The notes below the pieces were generated by a model. It saw nothing but the letters and a program-made list of their open reading frames with translations, was not told where the DNA came from and ran no database searches. Both the position numbers and the translations under genes were made by a program. From Polytrichum commune (Eukaryota > Streptophyta > Polytrichopsida > Polytrichales > Polytrichaceae), in contig OX485809.1 of the NCBI GenBank assembly GCA_950295325.1, forward strand, positions 40,205,081 to 40,269,080: DNA of 64,000 nucleotides, written 5' to 3'. Positions 1 to 11,700 of the stretch are shown in pieces. Each line of letters starts with the position of its first letter. Position 1 is the first letter of the stretch.

Positions 1-1990
1 ACATCTACTTCCGTTTGCCATCATATAGTCCATTTCTCCATGCTCCGGAATGGGTACGTGGACAACATCAAAGGCCAAGTCTGACGAAATGATCTCCAAA
101 ATGATCTAACATTATTCCTTCACATTAATGATGACGTAAAAGCAATCGTATGCATGATGTATTATTCTTTGTGAAATATAGCTAGTAAAATTTAGGAAGT
201 TGATTTTGTGAAGTTATGAATATGGGTACCCAATCATGAAGTTGTTCATAACATGTAGTGAAATTGGTTGAAAGTTCAATTAATTTGGTTGTCTATGTAG
301 TGAACTTGGTCCGCGATTCCATTGAAATTGGTTTGCAAAATCATGAAATTGAGTTTGCACTTTTGTGAATTCATCTTACCAAAGGAATAAATGTTGTTGA
401 CACTCTACACATAGGCTCATATTATGTCATGCATTCTAAAACAAGTCATATAAGTCTTCATAAGAAGACCTTATCTACAAATATCTGAGTAGACTATTGT
501 CATCTCCATTATATGGAATTTTTCTAAAGATTTTTTTTTGAAAATGCTTACACAAAGCTCGTGACCTTCTATAAAAGGTTTGACTATACGGATATGTTCT
601 CCAACTTTGTGCCAACAATGTTGCTTCATGAATGTTTCAAGTTGCCCTTTCTAGAAAATAATCCATGCCCCTCATGCTCCCACTATGGGGAACAACCTCA
701 ATAATAATAATAATAGAAACTCCGGTCCCTATTTCAGGGGTCCAACCTCAATACTTGTAAAGCCCTTCCCTCATGGTATTCCCCGATACAAATTATCTTG
801 TGTAAAAATAAGATTATAATTTTTTACAACTTTGTTTAGTCATTTGCATAGCAACTACAATATATTTAAAATAAATAAATAAATAACCATTGTTGGGTGG
901 ATATTTGAATTTTTTAGTAACCTTTGGTTCTAGTTTTTGAAGATAAATTAGAAGTAAAGAACTTTTAGTTATGATATTTTGAGAATTTTTTACAATAAAA
1001 TAAAAGAATATTTGGTCTTGCTTATTTAAAAAGATTCAAAGACATGGTGGTTTTTCATGAATTTAATAAATAAATAAACTGATGGTTTTTCATAGGGTTA
1101 TTGAATAGGGTTTTGATTTGCTAAGAACCATGGTTATGAATCAAGCTTGATATTTGAAATTTTGAGAACCACGCTTATAAATTCAAAGAACGGCCCTGAT
1201 AACCAATGGGGGTTGGTGACAATTTTAGTATCTACCAACATTGGTAAAAACAAAATTCACATATATTTGTAATTGTGGTACAAAATATTCAAAATATTGT
1301 CAATAATGTTAATAAATTAGCATGGGGCAACCTAATTGCACATATCAATGCACTCAAGGTCTTGTTTACACTAGGATTTGACACTTGATTTTTTTAATGT
1401 TATGAGGCTAGAATCTATGCTTCTCATTGGTGCATGCTTTGAAATTCGTCCCAACCACACTACACCTAGGGCAAGCCATTTTTTCAAATAATTTTTTATT
1501 TGGAAAGAACATGATCTGACATAGTTCGAGCTCAAGCACAGGAGAGGCGCCATTCTTGGAAGGCCGATTCTTGGCCTTGGGACCAATTTCAAATTTGGAT
1601 GAAAAGTATTGTTTCTACAAATGTATAATTGAAGTATTTTAGGTTGTTTGATTGATTGGAAATCTAAACAACTCCCTCTTTTCTTCTATTCCCTTCAAGA
1701 CTTTATGCAATTGTCTCCGTTCTTTGACCTTGAGGCCATTAGACATGGGAGAATTGGCTCTTGTTATATAATCTTGCTCTGATGAGTACTTGGCATTTGG
1801 CGCCAAGAAAAATCGTTCTCAACCTCAAGTGTAAATTGTCTTTAAATTCTAGAAGGACACTTGTGCAATTTCCACATTGAAGTGTGCAAAACATGATACA
1901 ATTGATGCTATCATGAATCATTGAATTTGGCAACATTTGTGCATACAAATTTTCTCTTGTCACTGCAACTCAAGATGGTCTCTTGGAACT
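1..1990. other. AT-rich intergenic DNA, no gene recognised
   Basis: No open frame here has exon-like structure or a recognisable domain. The sequence is AT-rich, with short A/T runs and an ATAA-type repeat near 865-885. It is probably decayed repeat DNA, but no element boundaries were found. Confidence 0.5.
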
Positions 1991-2284
1991 CTCTCATTGT
2001 TTGCATCATGAACAACGAAATTGTCCCATGTCAGATGACATTTTTCATGGTCACACTTTCATGATTAGATTTTTGAAAAATGAAATTTATTAAGCCTTTG
2101 GGTTCCTAACTAACCGCAAACCGAACATGGACCAAGAGGAGTGACCATGCACTAAAAAAATGAATGTGTTGATTTTTTAAACATATGCCCAAAAAACACA
2201 ACTTTGGGGGTTTTTTTCTTTCATGGTTTACATTCTTCCCTTTGTTTAGACCCCTAATTCCTCTTAACTATGGTAACTTTAGGC

Positions 2285-2285
<1 letters not shown>

Positions 2286-2325
<40 letters not shown>

Positions 2326-2340
2326 TAGATAGATAGATAG
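2286..2340. repeat. Compound microsatellite (AC)n then (ATAG)n
   Basis: About 15 units of AC are followed directly by about six units of ATAG/GATA. It lies within the repeat at 1995-2873 and is absent from the related copy at 48.0 kb, so it expanded after the copies diverged. Confidence 0.9.
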
Positions 2341-2493
2341 TCTCTTGATTTTTGCAACGAGAGGACCCCTTTTGCCTCTCCCGACGCAAAACCCATTGGA
2401 CCATGACAATGAATAATGTAGGCTTGAAAATAAGTATTTTGGGGACCTCAAGCTTCATGGTCATTACAATATATGTATATAATTTTCCCTTGA

Positions 2494-2833
2494 TGGGGGG
2501 GGGTAGTCATTGGTTGGAGTAGCAATATACGTGCGAACAAATGATAGGGTATTTTAAAAACATGGGAGCAAAAAATTATAAATGGACTTACGAGTAATAT
2601 AGGGTATCAAAAATGGCACTGGACATCCTTAAAGTACTATAGGGTATGGAATAATAGGTAATTTGGAATTATAAGTAATGCAAGCCATTTTTCTATTAAC
2701 CCAAAGTAGAAATTTACGTAATGATAGCATGTGAAAAAAAGAAGAGAATTGAAAGTAATACCCCCCTATAAAATAGTGGTTGTTCGCACCTATATCCTTA
2801 ACTTTTTAACACACTGCCCCCCCCCCCCCGAGC
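2494..2833. mobile_element. Small MITE-like element with G/C-run termini
   Basis: The left end starts with a run of nine G followed by TAGT. The right end finishes with CACTGCC and a long C run. Reading inward on opposite strands, both ends reach the shared block GTGCGAACAA (about 2531-2540, and inverted at about 2780-2789), giving imperfect terminal inverted repeats of about 45 bp. There is no coding capacity. The superfamily is unknown and no clear target duplication was seen. Confidence 0.4.
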
Positions 2834-2873
2834 AAGGGACAAGTTCATGGTCCATCATGTAAACAACCCCTTA

Positions 2874-5800
2874 GCCAAATGTCATGCAAGAGAGTCACAT
2901 CTTCGTCCACAATTTAAGCACTTCATCCATCCATATGTATAGTAAATCAATTATGTTTGATTCCTCTTTGAAATGCTATTTTGATTGATCAATATTTATT
3001 TTTAATTTTAGGTTCTAGGAAATTGTTATATTGACTACATAGTTTATTAAAACGACCACATAGATGCGTTGCGCAAACCCATTATCTGTCAAATCTTGTT
3101 TTCTCATTGTACACATGAAGAAGAGCAAGATATCATCTATGTATTAGAATCAATAAACTTGACCAAGTTACTTGGATGACAAGTTAGAACTTAGTTAACA
3201 TCTTACATATTGATTGTGGTCGTTTTAAACAATGTGTGGTTCATTAAAACAATTTGACTCTAAAATGAAATATATCCTTGAATGTCGCAACCCTTGCTAG
3301 CTCCCTTAACTATATTGACTATTTTCATTTCTAGCAAGGGTCACGAGTGCTAACCCTTCGCATTCTGCCATGCTAATGGTTAGCTCCTCCTACCCCGGAC
3401 CTTATAGTTCATAGGAGGGGAACCAACCCTCATACTTTGCTTTCAGGACTCACCCCTTAATCGGTAACCAATTCTTAGATGTGGACTTCCATCCATGGAA
3501 GTCTAATCTTATGTTGATCATTGCATTGCCAGAGCAACACTACAACAATCCGAACCATACTAGGCAACTATGCCCTCACATTGGGCCAAAGCCCATGGAG
3601 GCCGTGCCGTTCGGCCTCGGGTGAATGAGGCCACACCACCTTACCCATATAAGCCTCTAGGACTTTAGGCGGGACCCCTACCCCAACGTCAAGAAACCTT
3701 TTGTCTCTCTACCATGAGTTGGGGCCAAGTAGACATTTTCCCTTAGCCGCTAGGCCTAGAAGCCCTTAGCAGCTTCAGACCCTCATAACTTCCTTGTATG
3801 ATGTCTGATGCTAACACAAAACCACTCCATCCTCATCTACGCTTCACGTGGATGCCAATGGACTCCTCACTTGCCTCATTTGGGCAAGTATTAAGGAAGT
3901 TATGCCTGTTCAAACCTTGGCAGTCCCGGGAGCCACTCCCAGGCCACTGCTGCAACAGGGCATTGTCCCACGACAGCGCCCCACTCAAATTTTCATATCT
4001 CCTAGCTCACACCTCCGATTGAGGTGTTCTTGCTCATTCTAGAATCACCACGCCACAAGCTACGCATAGCTGATGGCTTCACCCTCGTGCCTCCTAGTCT
4101 CCGTGGGTGGGAGGTGTTCCCAACGCCCGGGGCCCTCACCCACACTAGGATCACTTGGGCCCTCATCAATGGCGCCACAAGTCCCGGGTGTCACTCCGGG
4201 GTCCCCCTTGTGCCCATGGTGTTTCGGGTACTCCTCATGGAGAGGTGCGCGACATTGAAACTCATTCACTCATGCAAGAGTGCACATCTTTGTCTACAAC
4301 TTTGAACATTTCATCCATACACCCTTCCTTCATTTTTCAAATATTGTAGATAAAATGTTATTATGTGCATGCCCTATCTATAGATGGAAAATGTATTCTT
4401 AAGAGATGGATTTATCCTCTGTTTCTAAATAATTTCACTTTAAATAAAAATAGAAATACATATGAATAGGTTCGATTGGCCTATGTATGCATACTAAAGA
4501 AACAATTTCTTGTTATCAACGCACAAGTTTAATTTGTGAATGGCATGGTTGACAAGACTTTTAACTTTAAATGCTCATGCAACCCGAAATGGGTCGTCAC
4601 CCAATATTCATATGGGGTTTGCGACCGAATAGGTGGCAATCTACGTGGATGAAAGGTATTTACTTGCGAAGGGTGATACCTACTACCATGTGGATCAAAA
4701 TTCATCCAAAATAACACATTTTCCAAGTGTGAGGATTTTTTGAAAAGGTTTGTAATGCTTAATTTGGCAGTGCTCTCATGAGCTGCCCAAGCCAAGAGAA
4801 GGTAAAAATGCCTTCAAATAGGCCGCCCCTAATAGGGTAAAGTGGATCGGTGTCATTGCGGGTTGTTATGGCACCCACGGTTTGGGGGGAGGGTAGACCC
4901 AACCAAACTCGGCTCCAAGATCACAACATATAAGCAATATGACTTTAAAACACTAGGATTTTGATCAATCGTGCCCAAAAATCTCCGCAAACTATTTTCC
5001 TTGAAGTGGGTAGAGAATAGGGGGTAGGGGAGCCTTGTAGACCCCCGTCGCAGGGGTAGGGCCATATATAGCACCTAGCAGGGGGTAGGTTGGCACATCC
5101 CGGCCAATGAGGTAGGTCATTGTAGCCCCAAAATGTGGTTGTCATGGGGGGGGGGGTGAATGTCATGCTTGGATTTGGATGGTCCTGATTGACTATGGGT
5201 TGGCTCCGAATGAAGTCCATTCGAAGTAGCCCACCAGGTTGGCATTATAGTTGGGTAGTTTGGAGCCCCAAACTTAGTCCTAGGAATTTTAAAATGGCAA
5301 ACTTTTATTCCACGCTTCAAGAGCGCAAATGTGCATGTCTCCACCATACGGATTTGGCCAATTTTGTAGATTGTCCTTATTTGGGCCTTCAACTTTGAGG
5401 GTGATGAACCTTATCTAAATTTCACCAAAATAATCCAAATTTTTGGGAGCAACTAATTTGACAATCATATAATAAAGTATGGCCAAATTTCCAACTTTTT
5501 AAGAATGCCTACTTGGATCAAAGATGGCATCAAATGGAAAGTTTGCAAAATTTTCAAGACTACCTCACCCATGAAGTCGATTTTCATATGTCAAGTTGAC
5601 CTAGCATATGTGGTCCAATTAACTCCAAATTTTCATAGCAAGAATATGTGATAGTATAGTTCACATCCATACAGTTGGATTGTCCAAAATCAATGTTTTT
5701 TTTTGTGTGCATAACTCAAATTTTCAACATTGGTGTTGAAAATGCCCAAAAATGGAATGTGAAGGCTTGGGTGTTTAGGGGTTAATCTCCACGCTATTGC

Positions 5801-7300
5801 TTTGGGCTTGTGAGTATTAAACATATCAATTATTTGTCTGATTTAAGCCTTCAATCATTCAAATTTGGGAGTTTTTTTCTTGCACAAACACAAGTACATG
5901 CTATGTTAAGAGAGAAAACAAATATAAAAATTATCTCCTAGTTGGGGCATTTGTGAGACTTTCATCATAATAGAAAATCAACCAAAAAAATGGAAATTTG
6001 GTAAACAATCAAAAAAGGTATGGCTTTCTCACTCAAAGTTGTGAGCATATTAAAAACTCGGGATGTTCATATGTGATATTTGGGACATTTGTGATATTGT
6101 TGGTGAGCATTCAACATGGAATAAACCATTAAGGCGATTTTGCAAACTTCAATTCCAAGATGCCAAATCTGATTGGGGTGTTTGTAGTACTATAGGAAAG
6201 CCACTGACAAGGAAGGATACATTGAAGCAATTTAGTGACCTTCTATTTCATTTACATGTAATAATGTCGAGAGGCCATAAACAAACCAAACCATATATCT
6301 TGTGACCCTCTAAAAAGACATGAAAGAACATTGAGGAGACAGTTGTGTGATAAAGCTATATAAATGGTTGTGAGCTCATGTATCATGGTTCCCTCAATTT
6401 TTTTTATCATCATCTCCAAAAGTGCCATGCGTAATGCTTCTACCAAGTGGAATAAAGACATTATTGATTTTGGCCATGGATGTTGTATTGCTAAGACGGA
6501 ATTGGCATGCTCTTTAAATCTATAATTAAATCAAGCATCGGTGGATCATGGTTGTACGTAATATCCAACTTGCATAAAAACAGGGGTAGATTCTCAAGAG
6601 TCGGCATGATGGTTGAGTTTTGTTATTGAATGACTCGCAAAGAGTGATGAGCCATGAGAACCAAACACAAATAATGGAGAGAGTTGAGCCTAGAGAGACT
6701 TGGTGGGATCCCAATACTATCATATTCCGGCACAAAAGAATCATCATCCCCTCAAAATTTGCCATGTGTCATGCTCACATTCGTCACAACCCTCATCCTC
6801 TTTCTTATCTCATTTAAAGAATGAGGGTCAATTCTTTTCATCCTTTTTGTCCATGAGCTCTCCATTCAACTATGACAAGTGAGTTTGTGTCAAAAATTGA
6901 CGGGTTGCAAGCTCTCAAGCTTTGAAATTTGAGTTGAAATGTCAATTTGTTTTGCTAGCGAGCTCTCAAGCTCTCAAAAATGAGTTCAAGAGTCAAACAT
7001 CTTCGACACTTTAAAGATTACTTTGATGTTCACAAATGCTCATAGAAGGGAAAGTTAAGACCAAAGTTCCATCCCAATTGAACGCCCATTCTCAAAGTCG
7101 ATTGTTGAAAAAATAGCCATTGAGGATCCATCTATCTACTTACCATATGAACAAGGTAAACAGACAAGGTGCTTTACACATGCTTTGCCCATAACTCTAC
7201 CCATGCCCTATCTTTAAAAAATGGGAGTCAACTTAAGTTCTAGATAACTCTATCCAATTTCTTTCACGAATTTGTAGTTATTTTAAATTAATATTTTCAT
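2874..7300. other. Intergenic DNA with a GC-richer block at 3340-4270
   Basis: Most of this stretch is AT-rich without recognisable genes. From about 3340 to 4270 base composition shifts to GC-richer, with several overlapping frames of 60-90 codons on both strands that match no family I know. A TATA-like CCCATATAAG at about 3643 followed by GC-rich sequence could be a remnant of an LTR leader, but no second LTR was found. A poly-G run lies at about 5146-5155. Overlapping small frames at 4850-5400 are also unrecognised. Confidence 0.4.
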
Positions 7301-7639
7301 CCATATTAGTTATCTAGTTTCCACATTCATCCATACACATTCATCCAAGGACGAAAAACACAGCAAACCGAAGCTCCGCTCTAGGGCACAGCCAACAAAC
7401 GTGGTGGCCGGGGACCGGGTAATGTCCATGCCACGATACCCGCCGGGTATGGAGGGCAGCCGAGGCCGGCGCCCGTGGTTTTCTTTTTACCCTTTGGCCC
7501 CCGAGGAGAGACTCGACGAGACGGCGATGCGATGCTACCATCCTAAAAGCTTTTATGCCATGAATGGATATTTCATCATGCCAAAATGCAATCTGCACAT
7601 GATCAGATTCAAACCCCCTACTACTCACTAGTGCAGCTA

Positions 7640-8762
7640 GGTCTTCTATTCTCGTCCATGGAATCTGCCAAATTTTCTCCAATTTCCCTCCCTCACCGCA
7701 CCTGCCTCACGCCTCTTCGTTTTGTCACACGACGACCAACATCGTCGAATCATCATCATCAAGCACTTCATTTGCTGCCACAACCCTTAACTTAACTTAA
7801 CCTTCTCCTCGTCATTGGCTGAATTCTTCCGAAGAACCTGCGTCTCATAAACAATTGCTACTACTTAAGTTGCTCATGTGTCAGAGGGTTATGTGGGAGG
7901 TAATTTCCTTCCGTCTGGCCTTTTTTGGGGGTGTGGGGACAATTTCGGTGTAATTACTTAGGTTACATTTGCCGTTATCCAATCACAACTTTAGTTTGCT
8001 GGATCCCTCCCTTTTCCATTTCTGTCTTTCTACCTGATTTTTAGTGGAGAGTCTTTTTCTTCTTCAAAGTTCAAGGGCTGAGGAGTAGGTGATTTTCGTA
8101 GAATTTTGAGCGGAGACATCATCGGTGCAAGGAGGTTGTGATGGACTCATGTGTAAGTATGTGAGAAGAGTCAAGTTCTTCATGCTGATGAGGGGGTCTA
8201 CGAGGGTTTAATTGTGTGGTTTTGGCATTCTTCCGCCTTTGCAACCAACCTGCCACAAATGAAATGGTAGGGGATGGCATTTCATTCCCTCCCCCTCTCC
8301 CGCCTTTTTGAGCTCTGAAGCACTGCCATTACTTTGTACGCTCTGACTCTCTTCTGAGCGTCAGATTTAGTTGCTACTGCTCTGGGGGATGGGTAGCAGG
8401 CTTGGGAATCCTAGGAAACCCCTTTTCCTGCATGCTCTTCCGACAGGAATCGCTTTGAGCCAGGGCTTCAAGGCATCGTGGACGCTGGATGATAACTTAG
8501 TGTTTGTCATCAGCATTTGAAGCCAATAGCTTAAGTTTATTGTAATTTCTGTGGTTTAAGTGGTTTATGTGGCGGTATCATGTCGGATGAGGCGGCTGCC
8601 TGCCAGGTTGGAAATAGTTCTTCAATACCATGTTGGTTTGGTTTGTCCCCTGCACCGATTATTATTATTATGTTGTCGGAAGTGGGGCATCAGCGTCACC
8701 TGTAACAGAAGATTTGGGAACAAGACTAGTCCAGCATTGCGCCAACACAACCATCGAAGCAC
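7640..8762 (+). promoter_or_regulatory. Probable promoter/5' UTR of the 5'-nucleotidase gene
   Basis: Sequence just upstream of the first coding exon becomes pyrimidine-rich (for example around 7995-8040 and 8285-8310), as is common in plant leaders. The transcription start is not visible, and a leader intron is possible. A GC-rich patch at about 7385-7540 may belong to the same promoter region or be unrelated. Confidence 0.35.
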
Positions 8763-11700
8763 ATGAATTGTGGGAGGACAGCGCAGTGCAACCTACCTAG
8801 CCTCCTCCGCAGGGTTGGTTTGCAATCTGAGAAGGGTTTGCAACCTCCGAAGCAAGTAAAGAAGAGTCACATGGACCGCACCTTGAGTAGCTCGAACTTG
8901 GCTCGATTCCTGTATAAAGGCCAGACATTGAGTTCATGGCAAAGCCATTTGAAATCACCACGTGCCTTTGATGCTAGGTCCTCGGGACATGTCAATCTGT
9001 CCATGCTGCGAAGACCATCATCATCATCATCATCGCCATCATGGCAGCAGCAGCCCAAACCTGATCGCCGCTCCCAGAGCTTCCGGACCGCATTGGCCAC
9101 ACCGAATTCAGTCCCAGGTTTTCTGTCCAGTTACACAACTTTGACGGAGAAAACGCAAGACATTGTTGGTGGAGACTGGAGATGCAGGGCAAGTAGCGGC
9201 AATGGCGCAGAATCGGAATCGGCAAGTTCTGGTTTCAATCAAGGTCTTCTCAAAGTCTCTTCAATATAATACCTCTCTGATTTGGGCTTGGCTTGGCTCC
9301 AGGAAGTTCAATTTCATCACCTAGGTCACTCGGTAAGTGGGTGCAAGGAAGTAGAACAAGAAAGGAACATGCCTGGAAGAATGGCAAGCGAAATTGGTGA
9401 GATTGGAATCCACCCAGGGTCCATCTCCTTCTTGTTTGATGAGGAGTTCTACCTAAGTTTTATAATGGTGTAGCTCGTAGTACTCATAACATTCTTAAAT
9501 AGCCTATTTACGCTACACTGCAATTGGAAATTTTTGAGGTTATCCGCAGAACCTAAGAATGATTCCATTGGGTCAGACGGACCTCTTTAATTGAATCTTG
9601 GTAGGTGGAAGAAGGTTTTGTCTTCCAAGATAGGCAACAATGAGATAGGTTTCGACTAATGAGAGCTTAATGCCACTTGACTATGCTGGGCCTTCATTCT
9701 TGAAGCTAGAACAGATAGAGAACGTCCTTACACATGATGCTTAAGAAAGCACTGCTAACTTCCGAGACATTGGGGCCGCTACTATTCACTAGGGCTTCAA
9801 ATTCGCATGTGATTGAGGACAGTGTTCCAATTCATTAGGGATTCAAATTTGCATGTGATTTAGAACATTGTTCCAATAGCGAGAGGATGATTTTTTTCTG
9901 TGGTCAATGTGGATGTCTTCTAATCTAGTTGGGGTAACATGTTAGCAGGAGACCCTCAGAATGAGGCGGAATGGGCTGCTTGGAACAAACGACATGGGTA
10001 TCTATCAGAAGATGAGGTGGGAGGTGACTTGCCATTTCCTGCAGCGGACATGTTCCGAGTTATTGAGAGTTCCAAGGACAGCAACTTTGATATTGACTAT
10101 CTGGGAGAGAGCACGAAAGGAGACATGAATGTACGATCTGAAGTCTTTGGCAAGTCTTACTTAACACGACCTTCTTGACTTTAATTGTGGTTGGCCACCA
10201 ATGTTTTTTGCACTTTTGCAAATGGACTTGTGGTTTTAGACTGTCATCTTGTTAACCTGTCTTCTTCTTGAGAGCATTCTCAGAGCTTATATTAAGCACC
10301 ATTGGACTCTTTGGGAACAGAGAATGAAGCAGTTGCCACAACTTTGGATGGATCTTTGGAGGAAGTTGCCAAAGCCGAAGCAAAGGAGGCCGAGGCACTG
10401 CTCGATTCATTGAAAATTCCTGTAAGTTCTTTGCAATTCACCATTTGGGAGTCTTATATACATCGATTAGGACATGTTGATTTTACCAGCATCCTAGGCT
10501 CATGTCTCCTTGTCTATTTTTTAAAATTTAATGACACAACAGATGTATTATAAATAGCAGTGGCAGGTTTTGGAAATGCTCAAGAGGACTGGTTGATTTT
10601 GAATCCATGACTTTTTTTAAGTTGAGTATATAAAAAGGGTAGTAAATGAGGATTGAGAGGTTTTTGTGTGTGCAGAAACGTTTTCCTCATGGAATTGCTT
10701 CAAGGGGTATCTTCTGCAGTCGTACCTTGAGCTTGCGGTCAATCACAACCATTGGCTATGATATGGATTACACCCTTATTCATTACAATGTGAATGTGAG
10801 TGATTCTTTTACACTGCTCTGTGGATTGTTTTTTATGATATGTGGAATATCCCCATCCACTCTTCAAAGCTACTTTCAGTATTAAATGGATGTTATGAGT
10901 TTCCCTGTACTGACCTGCTACTTCACTGAATGCATTTGCAGGCTTGGGAAGGACGGGCTTATGAGTATGGAATGAACAATCTTCGTTCCATGGGCTACCC
11001 TGTGGACGGCCTCACATTCGATCCAGAATTGGTATGTTATAGTTGTGTAGCTTGTCCACATTTTGTCCAAAAGCTCCACTCTTGATTGATTTTTTTTTGT
11101 GGGTGGGTCCAATCATGTAAGGCAAGAGGGCCTTGATTAGACACTTTTCTCTCTGCGCCCACTTCTCATAGGATGTGAAACACGCAATTAGTGGAAGGTG
11201 ATTAGCAAATCCAAATCGTGTCAGTAACCAATTTCTCAAAATTTGCATAGCTCATATGAATATCGTGTTCATTATTAAATTAGTGATTTGTCAGCTCATT
11301 AAATGGTCATATAGGTTCCCCCAGCTATATTGACTACTGAGCCTAGAATGGTAAACTTTTTTTGAGCACATAGTCTAATCTCTTTCAAAGACATGTCTTT
11401 TCGGTGTTGGTTCTTAGGTCCCCACCTAATCACACACCACTCAAATATAGGTGTCAGGATTTTGGGGATGTTGGATTAACACCGGTTTACCTTATCCCCT
11501 TGCTTAAGCAACCCTGTTTAATTTGATGGTACTGTGTACTTCACACAGCATGTTCTCAGGTGTGCTTCTGAAGCAGTTATCTAAAATTTTGAAGTGTATC
11601 TGTGTTGGCAGGTTATACGAGGCCTGGTTTTGGACAAAGAGAGGGGAAATCTAGTGAAGGCAGATCGCTTTGGATACATCAAGAGAGCAATGCATGGCAC

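Larger units (their letters stand above)
1995..2873. mobile_element. Composite MITE-like repeat, family also at 45.7 and 47.9 kb
   Basis: The ends are imperfect inverted repeats: the left end (around 1998-2032, with TTGTTTGCATCATGAAC) resembles the reverse complement of the right end (around 2840-2871, with TCATGGTCCATCATGTAAAC). Internal blocks, such as the one with ATGGACCAAGAGGA near 2127 and a CTCTCCC/GCAAAACC block near 2375-2395, recur at 48020-48310, and a fragment appears inverted at 45770-45830. No transposase is visible, so it would be non-autonomous. The related copy at 47.9 kb begins with GGGCCGGTTTACACC, like the PIF/Harbinger element at 39.9 kb, so a Harbinger origin is inferred. 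A second, G-run-ended element seems nested at 2494-2833. Confidence 0.45.

Noticed and set aside
3798-4349. Several overlapping frames of 60-93 codons on both strands
   Set aside because: They overlap in different frames in a GC-richer patch, show no domain and no splice context; treated as chance or old repeat.
8867-9225. Minus-strand frames opposite the first nucleotidase exon, with Asp or Met runs
   Set aside because: They are antisense shadows of a TCA microsatellite and of the plus-strand exon.
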